A stretch of DNA of 64,000 bases from Proteiniphilum propionicum (GCF_022267555.1 NZ_CP073586.1:930001-994000); one strand, 5' to 3'. Positions 19,505 through 28,731 are shown, numbered from the stretch's first letter. The notes: generated by a model not told the origin, from the sequence alone. Program-made: numbers and translations.

Positions 19505-20362
19505 ATGTTTAAACTCCTCTCTTATATTTCTACAAGAATTTCAGAAAAAATTATCTCCACGAAACCAGTATCGGGAGGAGATATATCTTCTGCCTACCTT
19601 ATTGAGTCTGAAGCCCGGAAATATTTTCTGAAGGTAAATTCAAACCTTTGTGCTTTGGAGATGTTCCACGCGGAACAAAAAGGACTGCAAACCATTGAAC
19701 AGACAAAAACCATAGCTGTCCCTCATGTGCATCTCGCAGATACCATAGAGGGGAAAGCCTTTCTCTTGATGGACTTTATTGAAAGTAAACGCCCCGATAT
19801 GTCTGACTATATTCGTTTTGGAGAAGTGCTGGCCGAATTACACCACTGCTCACAGAAGGATTTCGGATTCAGTACAGATAATTTTATTGGGAGTCTTCCA
19901 CAACGGAATAACACCCATGCCGGCTGGGCGGAATTTTATTGGTTCGAACGTATACTCCCTCAGCTTCAGTCGGCGCTTAAAGCCGGATTGATACAGCAGA
20001 ATATCATACCAAAAGAAAAAGATGTTATCCCTCTGTTTCAAGAAATATTTGGCGATGCGAAACCCTCTCTTTTACATGGAGATCTATGGGGAGGAAATTA
20101 CCTCATTTCAACCAATGGTGTCCCCTGCCTTATCGATCCTGCTGTCTATTATGGCCATTCCATGGTAGATATTGCCATGAGCGGCCTCTTCGGTGGTTTC
20201 GGGACCGAATTTTACAACGCATATCACGAAATCATCCCTAAAACCGAAAACTATCTTCAACAAATTGATCTATACCAATTATATTACCTGCTTGTACATT
20301 TAAACCTGTTCGGTAGCGGATACTACTCCTCCGTTTCATCAATCTTGAAAAAATATTTTTGA
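19505..20362 (+). CDS. Fructosamine kinase family protein
   Basis: A 285-residue kinase-like protein of the fructosamine-3-kinase/ketosamine kinase family, which repairs glycated proteins or amino sugars in the cytoplasm. The key sequences are SGGDISSAYLI (glycine-rich loop region), KYFLKVN (ATP-binding Lys), LLHGDLWGGNYLIS (catalytic loop with Asp) and LIDPAVYYGHSMVDIAMS (Mg-binding region). All catalytic residues look intact. The start ATG is 65 bp after valS, so the two may be co-transcribed. The coding sequence also contains a near-perfect parS palindrome. Confidence 0.9.
   Translation: MFKLLSYISTRISEKIISTKPVSGGDISSAYLIESEARKYFLKVNSNLCALEMFHAEQKGLQTIEQTKTIAVPHVHLADTIEGKAFLLMDFIESKRPDMSDYIRFGEVLAELHHCSQKDFGFSTDNFIGSLPQRNNTHAGWAEFYWFERILPQLQSALKAGLIQQNIIPKEKDVIPLFQEIFGDAKPSLLHGDLWGGNYLISTNGVPCLIDPAVYYGHSMVDIAMSGLFGGFGTEFYNAYHEIIPKTENYLQQIDLYQLYYLLVHLNLFGSGYYSSVSSILKKYF
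19662..19677. other. parS-like site, one mismatch, inside the kinase gene
   Basis: TGTTCCACGCGGAACA differs at one position from the parS palindrome TGTTCCACGTGGAACA found at 25587. parS sites within genes are common. ParB binding is inferred from similarity only. Confidence 0.55.
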
Positions 20363-20377
20363 TCTTTTTTAATACGA

Positions 20378-21118
20378 TTAAAACTCAAGGTAGGGTTCAA
20401 GACGGTAGATATCGTCTGTGGTGAACTCATCGAGCATAGAAAGCTCGTTGATGGAAACAATATCTCCTTTTCGTCTGCGCAAGTTGATGATGGCCTGAAC
20501 CTGTTTGTAATTAAGGTATGGATGCCGCAACATCTCCCTGAATTCAGACTTATTGACCTGAACTTTGCGTAAATTGGTATTCGTTTCAATATAAATATAT
20601 GGTATTATGCTAGAGTACAGCTCGTTGTCAATGCCATAAACCTCCAAAAGCTGCTCAACCCTTGCGAAGCCACCCAGCAGATCACGGTATTTAACAATAC
20701 GGGAGGCGTAGATACTGCCTATACCAGGTATCTTTTTCCAATCAACTGTATCAGAATTGTTTAAAATGATCATTTGGCCTTCTGACAGTTTTTCCGATCT
20801 TGAATAAGATTTACGGTCTCCAGGCGATTCATCCCTCGGTACTGTGGGTTCTTTTAAAAAATTATCCCTTCCTGAAAAAATTTCAGCTGAATCATTTTCC
20901 GTTCCGATATTAAAATAATCCTCCTCATGCTCCTTCAATTTGTTACGGAATTCTTCAAACTCTCTTATCAATGAGTCATTTTGCTCAACAATAAACCCGG
21001 ATGAGTTCCTATAGCGAAGCAGGCTATTCAATATTAAAGTTAACACGATAAGAATCAACAAAAGAATTACCGCAATTTTTGAACCACTCCGGAAATATAA
21101 AAAATCTTTCCATTGCAT
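20378..21118 (-). CDS. ComEA-like helix-hairpin-helix protein with an N-terminal membrane anchor
   Basis: A 246-residue protein. I chose the ATG at 21116-21118 (MQWKDFLYF) rather than an upstream one because the membrane segment follows at a normal distance and the longer frame adds a poorly protein-like 53 residues. One transmembrane helix (IAVILLLILIVLTLILN) is followed by a polar linker and two helix-hairpin-helix DNA-binding units (IPGIGSIYASRIVKYRDLLGGF and the later YLNYKQVQAIINLRRRKGD region). ComEA-type proteins bind incoming DNA at the membrane during uptake, but in Bacteroidetes the role is often undefined. It runs opposite to both neighbours. Confidence 0.85.
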   Translation of the reverse strand: MQWKDFLYFRSGSKIAVILLLILIVLTLILNSLLRYRNSSGFIVEQNDSLIREFEEFRNKLKEHEEDYFNIGTENDSAEIFSGRDNFLKEPTVPRDESPGDRKSYSRSEKLSEGQMIILNNSDTVDWKKIPGIGSIYASRIVKYRDLLGGFARVEQLLEVYGIDNELYSSIIPYIYIETNTNLRKVQVNKSEFREMLRHPYLNYKQVQAIINLRRRKGDIVSINELSMLDEFTTDDIYRLEPYLEF

Positions 21119-21215
21119 ACGATATATATATTTATAATACTTCAACTTACTGATTGTGTGATTAATGACTGTAACCAAATCTACCTTTCCGGTTAGTGCC
21201 AGGCAAATAAGAAGC

Positions 21216-21269
21216 CTTTGCCGGGTATGATATTCTAAATGGTTACGGTCGGACTTTGCCGGGTATGAT
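21216..21269. repeat. Two copies of a 16-bp direct repeat
   Basis: CTTTGCCGGGTATGAT occurs at 21216-21231 and 21254-21269, 38 bp apart start to start, in the gap between the divergent comEA-like and spore-maturation-like genes. Confidence 0.8.
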
Positions 21270-21359
21270 TTAATCAAATGGATGTCGTGTAAATCCGGTT
21301 CCTCAGAATTATAAAGATAGAAAATAAATCAATTCCTTTTAATTAAAAGGCTTAAATTG

Positions 21360-21367
21360 TATCTTTG
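21360..21367 (+). promoter_or_regulatory. -7 box upstream of the spore-maturation-like gene
   Basis: TATCTTTG matches TAnnTTTG exactly and continues into ACA; a T-rich stretch lies 19 bp upstream at -33. Transcription would start near 21374, downstream of the TTG at 21365, which is therefore not the translation start. Confidence 0.65.
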
Positions 21368-21424
21368 ACAGATTTCTGGTCAGAGATCCGTTTAATTGAT
21401 GATCCTAGCATAGTCTCGAATAGT

Positions 21425-22657
21425 ATGGTATTGAATTACATTTGGATTGCATTTTTTTTGGTCGCTTTTATAGTAGCGACAGTTAAGCTTGTCTTTTTCG
21501 GAGATATATATGTGTTTAACGAAATCATGAATTCCACCTACGATTCAGCTAAAACCGGTTTTGAGATCTCGCTGGGACTTACGGGTGTGCTGGCTCTATG
21601 GCTTGGCGTGATGAAAATAGGCGAACGCGGAGGAATGGTTGAATTGTTCTCAAAGGCAGTTGCACCACTTTTTTCGAAACTCTTTCCCGACATTCCAAAG
21701 AATCACCCGGCATCAGGATCCATTCTGATGAATATATCGGCAAACATGCTTGGACTCGACAACGCAGCCACACCTTTTGGATTGAAAGCGATGCAGGAGT
21801 TGCAAGAAATCAACCTAAACAAAGAGGAGGCATCAAACCCCATGATTATGTTTCTTGTGTTAAATGCATCGGGACTGACGCTTATTCCGGTCACCATCAT
21901 GGTGTACCGCGCTCAGCTGGGAGCTGTTAACCCTGCCGATGTGTTTATTCCCATAATGATTACCACATTTGCTGCTACTCTTGCCGGCATGATTGCCGTC
22001 TGCCTTAAGCAAGGAATCAATATTTTCAGCAAAGCGATAATAAGCTTTATACTTGTAATGTTGGGAATTATTACTGGAACCGTACTGATATTTCAATCAA
22101 TGCCGCAGGAAAAAATCAATATTGTCTCCAGCCTGGCAGCAAACATCATTCTGTTTACCATTATAGTGCTTTTTATTGTAAAGGCATTGAAAAGAAAAAT
22201 CAATATCTTCGATGCCTTTATTGACGGTGCAAAAGATGGATTTAAAACCGCTGTCTCCATCATACCATACCTCATTGCCATTTTGGTGGGTATAGGTGTT
22301 TTCCGCGCTTCAGGAGCGATGGATTTTTTGATGGATGGACTGCGAAACCTTGTGGCGTTGACGGGCACCGATACACGCTGGGTGGATAGTATGCCCACGG
22401 CTCTGATGAAACCGTTAAGCGGTAGCGGAGCACGAGGGATGATGATTGATGCAATGAAAACGTTTGGCGCCGATTCTTTCACCGGGAGACTATCGAGCGT
22501 ACTCCAAGGAGCAACCGACACCACCTTCTATATTGTTGCCGTTTACTATGGTGCAGTGAACATCAAGAATTCACGCTACACCGTTCCCTGCGCGCTTTTG
22601 GCTGATTTGACCGGTGTAATTGCGGCCATTTTCGTGGCCTATCTCTTTTTCGGTTGA
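21425..22657 (+). CDS. Spore-maturation-type (SpmA/SpmB fusion) nucleoside-recognition membrane protein
   Basis: A 410-residue inner-membrane protein. The start is placed at ATG 21425 (MVLNYIWIAFF) because the frame's earlier TTG is part of the -7 box and the protein then begins as Bacteroidetes homologues do. It contains two nucleoside-recognition (Gate) domains, as if SpmA and SpmB were fused: the first around GFEISLGLTGVLALWLGVMK and SGSILMNISANMLGLDNAATP, the second around FKTAVSIIPYLIAILVGIGVF and LSSVLQGATDTTFYIVAVY. About nine membrane segments are visible. In spore formers the pair aids core dehydration; this non-spore-forming lineage must use it for another purpose, possibly transport. 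Confidence 0.88.
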   Translation: MVLNYIWIAFFLVAFIVATVKLVFFGDIYVFNEIMNSTYDSAKTGFEISLGLTGVLALWLGVMKIGERGGMVELFSKAVAPLFSKLFPDIPKNHPASGSILMNISANMLGLDNAATPFGLKAMQELQEINLNKEEASNPMIMFLVLNASGLTLIPVTIMVYRAQLGAVNPADVFIPIMITTFAATLAGMIAVCLKQGINIFSKAIISFILVMLGIITGTVLIFQSMPQEKINIVSSLAANIILFTIIVLFIVKALKRKINIFDAFIDGAKDGFKTAVSIIPYLIAILVGIGVFRASGAMDFLMDGLRNLVALTGTDTRWVDSMPTALMKPLSGSGARGMMIDAMKTFGADSFTGRLSSVLQGATDTTFYIVAVYYGAVNIKNSRYTVPCALLADLTGVIAAIFVAYLFFG

Positions 22658-22694
22658 AATAAGGCAATTCTCAAAGTAAATAAATGTTAAATAT

Positions 22695-23114
22695 ATGGCT
22701 GTTACTTTTCATGTGGAAAATGTTGATTTTCCTGCAATAAAAAATAGAGAAACTGCAAACTGGATAAGAACCGTTGCGAAAAATTATGGTAAAAATGTGG
22801 GAGATATCTCTTATATTTTCTGTGACGATGAGAAAATACTGGAGATTAACCTTCACTACCTGAATCACGACTATTATACAGATATTATCACTTTCGACTA
22901 CTCCGAAGGTGATATAATATCGGGAGATATCTTTATCAGTCTCGATACAGTGAATTCCAATTCACAAAAGTATTGTACTGAATATACAGAGGAACTGCAC
23001 CGTGTTATTATACACGGAGTATTACATTTATGTGGGATTGACGACAAGTCAGCCACCGATGCCAGATTGATGCGTGCAGCTGAAAACGATGCTCTGAAAC
23101 TATTATCTGTATAA
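22695..23114 (+). CDS. ybeY: Endoribonuclease YbeY (rRNA maturation factor)
   Basis: A 139-residue UPF0054 family protein, a metal-dependent ribonuclease used in 16S rRNA 3' end maturation and ribosome quality control. The diagnostic region is HRVIIHGVLHLCGIDD. The usual ligand pattern is HxxxHxxxxxH; here the third position is Asp (GIDD), not His. Bacteroidetes proteins often differ at this place, so loss of function is not implied. The start ATG lies 37 bp after the previous gene, which suggests co-transcription. Confidence 0.92.
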   Translation: MAVTFHVENVDFPAIKNRETANWIRTVAKNYGKNVGDISYIFCDDEKILEINLHYLNHDYYTDIITFDYSEGDIISGDIFISLDTVNSNSQKYCTEYTEELHRVIIHGVLHLCGIDDKSATDARLMRAAENDALKLLSV

Positions 23115-23600
23115 ATATTAAATATTTACATTAGGGAATACAATATACTTTTGGAAACATACATTTGAATAAACAAAACTTATTATACTAGTCACTTTAT
23201 ATTCCAATACTTCGGTAATTTTTTTAAAACAGTTCTTATAGTTCTCTGAATATCAATAGAGTATGGCACTTTTTGGGGATCTGGCATAAATTGTTGACTG
23301 TCAGTATTATAAATGAAGTTTTAACGAAGCATTAATATTCCATATAACATAATACTGAAAACTTTTTTATACCAAGTTTGATAAGAAGGCTTATACGGAC
23401 ATTATGGACAGTGATTTCACTACCGGGGGAAAATTGAAATTTACGGGCAACCCACACAAACCACACGTTTAGTGGCAATTACAATAGAGATTATAGCGGC
23501 CAACTATCGGTCTGCCTCCATATACAATTGGCTTAGTGACGCTTAAAACAACCTTACCTGTAATTAACAGTTAGAATATTCTTAACTTTTTCTTTTTTAG
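23115..23600. other. Intergenic region upstream of mnmG with no recognisable gene
   Basis: About 490 bp, AT-rich, stops in all frames, no repeats or hairpins of note. The last bases lead into the mnmG promoter. Confidence 0.5.
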
Positions 23601-23608
23601 TATCTTTG
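23601..23608 (+). promoter_or_regulatory. Probable -7 box of the mnmG promoter
   Basis: TATCTTTG, followed by CA, is an exact TAnnTTTG match. No TTTG is seen at the expected -33 position. The leader before mnmG would be about 85 nt. Confidence 0.6.
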
Positions 23609-23699
23609 CATAAGCATAAAAGGTACTGCTTTATAAAACAGGTGCAGAGTAAATTCATTTACTTATCAGAGGGCAGAAATAGAATATTTATATTACAAG

Positions 23700-25577
23700 A
23701 TGAACTTTAAGTACGATATAATTGTTGTTGGTGCCGGGCATGCCGGATGCGAAGCTGCTACAGCAGCGGCCAACCTGGGCTCTAAGGTACTGCTTATCAC
23801 AATGGATATGAACAAGATCGCCCAAATGAGCTGTAATCCCGCTGTAGGCGGCATTGCAAAGGGGCAGATTGTGCGCGAGATTGATGCTATGGGTGGGCAG
23901 ATGGGTATTGTAAGCGACAAAACCGCTATTCAATTCCGTATGCTAAACAGATCGAAAGGACCTGCCATGTGGAGCCCGCGTGTACAAAGCGACCGTATGA
24001 AATTCATCGAAAACTGGCGTGAAATAATTGAAAACACACCAAACCTTGATATGTGGCAGGATATGGTAACCGAACTGACATTTGACAGGTCAATAGTTAC
24101 CGGTGTTAAAACCCGCATGGGAGTAGAATTTTTGGCGAAAGCAGTTATTCTAACCAACGGAACATTCCTGAACGGATTAATACATATCGGCAAAGTACAG
24201 ATTGGCGGGGGCCGTATTGCTGAGCCAGCCTCTCTCGGCATGACAGAGCAGCTATGCGAAAAAGGGTTTAAAACCGACAGGATGAAGACGGGTACACCTG
24301 TACGCATAGATGCCCGTTCTGTTGATTTTTCTCTTATGGAAGAACAGAAAGGGGATGATGATAGTTTTCACAAATTCTCATATTTACCCAATGTAAAGCG
24401 GGAGCTGAAGCAGCTCAGTTGCTGGATAACATATACATCGGAAAAAGTACATGAAGCAATTAGAGAAGGATTGAACGACTCTCCTCTTTATAATGGACAA
24501 ATACAGAGTATCGGACCCCGCTATTGCCCGAGTATTGAAACAAAAATTGTTACTTTCTCCGAAAAAACCAGTCATCAGCTGTTCCTTGAGCCCGAGGGAG
24601 AAACTACTCACGAATATTATCTCAATGGTTTCTCCTCTTCCCTGCCCCTTCAAACACAGCTGAAAGCTTTGAAACTTGTTCCGGCATTTAGGAATGTTCA
24701 TATTTATCGCCCGGGATATGCCATAGAGTACGACTTTTTTGACCCTACTCAACTGTACCCTACGCTTGAGACAAAATTAGTGAAAAATCTCTTTTTCGCG
24801 GGGCAGATCAACGGTACAACCGGCTATGAAGAAGCAGCCGGACAGGGGCTGATAGCAGGGATAAACGCTCATATAAATTGCCATGGAGGAAATCCATTTA
24901 CACTGAGAAGAGACGAAGCATATGTAGGCGTACTTATTGACGACCTGATAACAAAAGGTGTGGATGAACCCTACAGAATGTTCACTTCACGCGCTGAGTA
25001 TCGCATTCTCCTTCGCCAGGACAACGCAGACGAAAGGCTCACAGAAAAATCATATAACTTAGGGCTAGCCTCGGAAAGCAGAATGCACCTTTTGAAAGCA
25101 AAAGAGGAAGAAGTGAGAAAAATAATAGATTTTGTAAAAAACTTTTCAATCAAACCACAAAGGATAAACCCATTCCTGGAGCATATCGGTACAACTCCGC
25201 TAAAGCATGGCGTGAAGCTGATAGACCTGCTCACACGTCCTCATATCGACTTGTCATTGATGTCTGACAATGTGACTCCTCTTAAAGAAACCCTTGACAC
25301 GATTGCTGACCGGAAGGAAGAAATAATTGAATGTGCTAATATCGAAATAAAATATAGCGGCTACATTAAACGGGAACAGATAATGGCAGACAAAATAACC
25401 CGTTTGGAGGAGATCCGTATCAAAGACAAGTTCAACTATACTGAAATACAGTCGTTATCTACCGAGGCAAGGCAAAAACTTACAAAAATAAACCCGGGAA
25501 CCATTGCACAGGCAAGTAGAATACCGGGGGTCTCCCCCAATGACATTTCTGTGCTGCTTGTCCTCTTAGGACGATAA
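23700..25577 (+). CDS. mnmG: tRNA uridine-5-carboxymethylaminomethyl modification enzyme MnmG (GidA)
   Basis: A 625-residue FAD protein that, with MnmE, makes cmnm5U at the wobble position of certain tRNAs. The N-terminal FAD-binding loop is GAGHAGCEAA (residues 11-20). Family signatures GGIAKGQIVREIDAMGG, SRGPA-type NRSKGPAMWSPRVQSDR and GQINGTTGYEEAAGQGLIAGINA are all present, and the C-terminal helical domain that meets MnmE and tRNA is complete. Length is typical. It is followed after 9 bp by an exact parS palindrome, an arrangement often found near replication origins. Confidence 0.97.
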   Translation: MNFKYDIIVVGAGHAGCEAATAAANLGSKVLLITMDMNKIAQMSCNPAVGGIAKGQIVREIDAMGGQMGIVSDKTAIQFRMLNRSKGPAMWSPRVQSDRMKFIENWREIIENTPNLDMWQDMVTELTFDRSIVTGVKTRMGVEFLAKAVILTNGTFLNGLIHIGKVQIGGGRIAEPASLGMTEQLCEKGFKTDRMKTGTPVRIDARSVDFSLMEEQKGDDDSFHKFSYLPNVKRELKQLSCWITYTSEKVHEAIREGLNDSPLYNGQIQSIGPRYCPSIETKIVTFSEKTSHQLFLEPEGETTHEYYLNGFSSSLPLQTQLKALKLVPAFRNVHIYRPGYAIEYDFFDPTQLYPTLETKLVKNLFFAGQINGTTGYEEAAGQGLIAGINAHINCHGGNPFTLRRDEAYVGVLIDDLITKGVDEPYRMFTSRAEYRILLRQDNADERLTEKSYNLGLASESRMHLLKAKEEEVRKIIDFVKNFSIKPQRINPFLEHIGTTPLKHGVKLIDLLTRPHIDLSLMSDNVTPLKETLDTIADRKEEIIECANIEIKYSGYIKREQIMADKITRLEEIRIKDKFNYTEIQSLSTEARQKLTKINPGTIAQASRIPGVSPNDISVLLVLLGR

Positions 25578-25586
25578 AACCGTAAA

Positions 25587-25602
25587 TGTTCCACGTGGAA
25601 CA
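25587..25602. other. parS: Exact parS centromere-like palindrome
   Basis: TGTTCCACGTGGAACA is a perfect 16-bp palindrome that fits the conserved parS consensus TGTTNCACGTGNAACA, bound by ParB for chromosome segregation. It lies between mnmG and apt, outside coding sequence. Such sites cluster near oriC in most bacteria. Confidence 0.85.
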
Positions 25603-25631
25603 GTGAAAAATCAAAATAAAATATATTAAAA

Positions 25632-26162
25632 ATGAGCATAGAGACACTTACATCAGCTGTTAGAAATATTCCGGACTTCCCAATTCCTGGAATTCAGTTT
25701 AAAGATATCACAACGCTATTCCAATCACCAACTCACTTGAAAGAGTTAACAGACCTTTTGTATGAGCAGTACAAGGATAGAGGTATAACAAAAGTAGTAG
25801 GTATTGAATCAAGGGGATTCTTTTTGGGCCCCGCATTAGCTGTAAGACTTGGAGCTGGATTTGTGCCAATAAGGAAACCTGGAAAACTTCCATATAAAGT
25901 TATAGAGGAAACCTACACAAAAGAGTATGGAAATGACGCAATACAAATCCATGAAGACGCATTAACAAAAAACGATGTAGTCCTGCTGCATGATGATTTA
26001 CTAGCCACAGGAGGGACAATGGCTGCAGCATATAATCTTGTAAAAAAACTTGGGGTGAAAAAAATCTTTATTAATTTTCTTATAGAATTAGTAGAACTTA
26101 AAGGCAGGAAGCATTTCCCTGAAGAGGTGGAAGTTAGTTCACTTCTTAAATTCAACGAATAA
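25632..26162 (+). CDS. apt: Adenine phosphoribosyltransferase
   Basis: A 176-residue purine-salvage enzyme that makes AMP from adenine and PRPP. The PRPP-binding motif VVLLHDDLLATGGT is clear, and the family stretch GIQFKDITTLF near the N-terminus plus GIESRGFFLGPALA and FVPIRKPGKLPY are diagnostic of Apt rather than other phosphoribosyltransferases. Length is typical. It is 54 bp downstream of mnmG with the parS site in between. Confidence 0.95.
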   Translation: MSIETLTSAVRNIPDFPIPGIQFKDITTLFQSPTHLKELTDLLYEQYKDRGITKVVGIESRGFFLGPALAVRLGAGFVPIRKPGKLPYKVIEETYTKEYGNDAIQIHEDALTKNDVVLLHDDLLATGGTMAAAYNLVKKLGVKKIFINFLIELVELKGRKHFPEEVEVSSLLKFNE

Positions 26163-26311
26163 TCATCAGCTTAAATTAGTGAGTAGATCAAATAACAGGT
26201 CAACAAAAAAACCAATAAAATTTATAATGCTTATAAAAAGCAATATCTACCGATGGTAATTAAAAATTTAAATTTTAACCCGAAAAAGATTTTTTGAAAA
26301 ATTCAGTTTTG

Positions 26312-26319
26312 TAATTTTG
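26312..26319 (+). promoter_or_regulatory. -7 box upstream of uvrC
   Basis: TAATTTTG matches TAnnTTTG and is followed by CAGCAA; the reading frame's TTG (26317-26319) is the end of this box, so translation starts at the ATG 22 bp further on. The -33 region is T-rich. Confidence 0.65.
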
Positions 26320-26340
26320 CAGCAATTGCTACTTGCTAAA

Positions 26341-28143
26341 ATGTCAGAAGAGATAAAAAATACACTTGCCGTAATTCCTCATCTTCCGGGCTGTTATCAG
26401 TTTATAGATGAGAAAGGCACAGTTATATATGTTGGCAAGGCAAAAGATCTGAAAAAAAGAGTGTCATCTTATTTCAACAAAAATCATGAACATCCTAAAA
26501 CCAGAATTCTTGTAAGAAATATCAGAAAAATAAAATATATAGTTGTAAACACCGAAGAAGACACCTTCCTACTTGAAAATAATCTTATAAAACAACTAAA
26601 GCCACGTTACAACGTGATGCTAAAGGATGACAAAACCTACCCTTATATTGTAGTAAAAAATGAATTTTTCCCGAGAGTTTACAAAACAAGAAATATTGTG
26701 AAAGACGGATCAAGATATTTTGGGCCTTATACCTCAGTTCAATCTGTAAATACCCTTTTAGACATTTTCAGAAAAGTCTATAAAATACGTACATGCAGAC
26801 TCAATCTTACTCCTGAAAATATTATTGAGGGAAAATTCAAAGTTTGCCTCGAATATCATATTAAAAGATGCAACGGCCCATGCGAAGGGTTACAGACACT
26901 TGAAGAATATAATAAGAATATTGAGGAAATTATTGAAATATTAAAAGGAAATGTTGCAATTATTGAAAAACAGGTTCAGGAGAAGATGCAGCTGCTTGCA
27001 AATGAATTGCGTTTCGAAGAGGCTCACGAGTTGAAAGAAAAATTGGTGCTTATTCAGAACTTCAGAGAGAAATCTCAAGTAGTCAGCAATACAAACTATA
27101 ATCTTGATGTATTCTCAATTGAAGAGGATGAAAACTCTGCATACATTAACTATCTTCATGTTGTTAATGGCTCAGTAAACCAAGCATATACCTTTGAATA
27201 TAAAAAGAAACTCGATGAAAGTGCTCAGGAATTGCTAAGTATGGGAATTATTGAGATGCGTGATCGTTTCGGAAGCAAATCGAAAGAGATTATTGTTCCG
27301 TTTATCCCGGATCTGAAATTATCGGATGTAGAGTTCACCATTCCACAGCGTGGCGATAAGCGTAAACTCCTCTCTCTTTCTGAGAAGAACGTAAAACAAT
27401 TCAAAATAGATAAATTGAAAAAAGCAGAAATGCTAAACCCGGAACAGCGGACTACAAGAATCCTGAAAACCCTGCAAAAAGATTTGCAGTTAAAAGAGAT
27501 GCCGTGGCATATAGAATGTTTTGACAATTCCAATATACAGGGAACAAATCCGGTTGCAGCATGTGTGGTGTTCAAAAAAGGTAAACCATCAAAAAAAGAC
27601 TATCGCCATTTCAACGTTAAGAGCGTTGCAGGCCCTGATGATTTCGCATCAATGCGCGAGATTGTAGAAAGACGCTACTCTCGCGCGCTTAACGAAGGCT
27701 CCCCCCTACCCCAACTCATTGTGATTGACGGAGGTAAAGGACAACTAAACGCTGCTGTTGAATCTCTTCAGAAAAATGGGCTTTACGGTAAAATAGCAAT
27801 TATCGGCATAGCAAAGCGCCTTGAAGAGATATATTTCCCTTATGACCCAGTTCCACTATATATTGACAAAAATTCCGAAACGTTAAAAATTATTCAGCAC
27901 TTGCGTGATGAAGCACATCGTTTCGGGATTACCTTTCATCGTCAAAAAAGAAGTAAATCGCAAATTATTTCAGAATTAGATAATGTAAATGGGATTGGAC
28001 CCGAAACAAAGAAAAAGCTTCTCTCTCATTTTAAAAGTATAAAAAGAATTAAAGAATCGAACGAAGAGGAAATAAAAAAACTTATTGGCAACAGCAAAGG
28101 CAATAAAATATTGAAATGGATTGCAGAAAGTAACAAAAAATAG
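26341..28143 (+). CDS. uvrC: UvrABC system protein C (excinuclease subunit)
   Basis: A 600-residue nucleotide-excision-repair nuclease that cuts DNA on both sides of a lesion bound by UvrB. Starting from ATG 26341 (MSEEIKNTL), the GIY-YIG nuclease comes first (PGCYQFIDEKGTVIYVGKAKDLKKRV), then a Cys cluster (RTCRL, GPC), a UVR domain (MQLLANELRFEEAHELKEKL), the RNase H-like second nuclease domain (ECFDNSNIQGTNPVAACVVF, LIVIDGGKGQLNAA) and a C-terminal helix-hairpin-helix. All parts are intact. I prefer this ATG because the upstream TTG lies in the promoter -7 box. Confidence 0.95.
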   Translation: MSEEIKNTLAVIPHLPGCYQFIDEKGTVIYVGKAKDLKKRVSSYFNKNHEHPKTRILVRNIRKIKYIVVNTEEDTFLLENNLIKQLKPRYNVMLKDDKTYPYIVVKNEFFPRVYKTRNIVKDGSRYFGPYTSVQSVNTLLDIFRKVYKIRTCRLNLTPENIIEGKFKVCLEYHIKRCNGPCEGLQTLEEYNKNIEEIIEILKGNVAIIEKQVQEKMQLLANELRFEEAHELKEKLVLIQNFREKSQVVSNTNYNLDVFSIEEDENSAYINYLHVVNGSVNQAYTFEYKKKLDESAQELLSMGIIEMRDRFGSKSKEIIVPFIPDLKLSDVEFTIPQRGDKRKLLSLSEKNVKQFKIDKLKKAEMLNPEQRTTRILKTLQKDLQLKEMPWHIECFDNSNIQGTNPVAACVVFKKGKPSKKDYRHFNVKSVAGPDDFASMREIVERRYSRALNEGSPLPQLIVIDGGKGQLNAAVESLQKNGLYGKIAIIGIAKRLEEIYFPYDPVPLYIDKNSETLKIIQHLRDEAHRFGITFHRQKRSKSQIISELDNVNGIGPETKKKLLSHFKSIKRIKESNEEEIKKLIGNSKGNKILKWIAESNKK

Positions 28144-28198
28144 TTTTATCGAATCTCCACTCTTCAATTCATAAAATTTCAGACAAGATATAATATTT

Positions 28199-28651
28199 AT
28201 GAGAATTCTCATCCAGCGTGTATCACAAGCATCAGTACACATAAACGGAAAGGTAAAAAGCACGATAAAAAACGGTCTGATGCTATTGGTGGGTATCGAA
28301 GATTCCGACACTACGGAAGATATTGATTTTTTGTGCAAAAAAACAGTTAATTTGCGTATATTTGACGATGAAAACGGAGTGATGAATAAATCGGTACTGG
28401 ATATTGATGGTGATATCCTTGTAGTTTCACAATTCACGCTGCACGCAAGTACCAAAAAAGGAAATCGTCCGTCATACATTCGTGCGGCAAAACCTGATAT
28501 TGCCATTCCTTTATATGTAGAATTCTGTGAACGGTTAATATATACATTCGGGAAACCGATAAAAACAGGAGAGTTCGGCGCCAATATGCAAGTGCATCTT
28601 ATCAATGACGGGCCAGTAACAATTTTAATTGATTCAAAACAAAAAGAATAA
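28199..28651 (+). CDS. dtd: D-aminoacyl-tRNA deacylase
   Basis: A 150-residue enzyme that removes D-amino acids (and glycine from tRNA-Ala) from tRNA. Diagnostic stretches are RVSQASVHINGKV near the N-terminus, LVVSQFTLHAS, KKGNRPSYI and the cross-subunit NDGPVTI loop, the Gly-cisPro type motif. The start ATG is 55 bp after uvrC. It forms the first gene of a run with the MazG-like gene, deoC and possibly the beta-galactosidase. Confidence 0.95.
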   Translation: MRILIQRVSQASVHINGKVKSTIKNGLMLLVGIEDSDTTEDIDFLCKKTVNLRIFDDENGVMNKSVLDIDGDILVVSQFTLHASTKKGNRPSYIRAAKPDIAIPLYVEFCERLIYTFGKPIKTGEFGANMQVHLINDGPVTILIDSKQKE

Positions 28652-28672
28652 ATTTATCCGGCTCCAAATATT

Positions 28673-28696
28673 ATACAAACTTTATCAAGTTTGTAT
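28673..28696. repeat. 10-bp perfect hairpin between dtd and the MazG-like gene
   Basis: ATACAAACTT (28673-28682) and AAGTTTGTAT (28687-28696) are perfect inverse complements with a 4-nt loop. No T run follows, so it is more likely an RNA-stability or operator element than a terminator. Confidence 0.6.
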
Positions 28697-28731
28697 GTCT
28701 GATAATAAATACTGCGCAAAATAATATAAAA

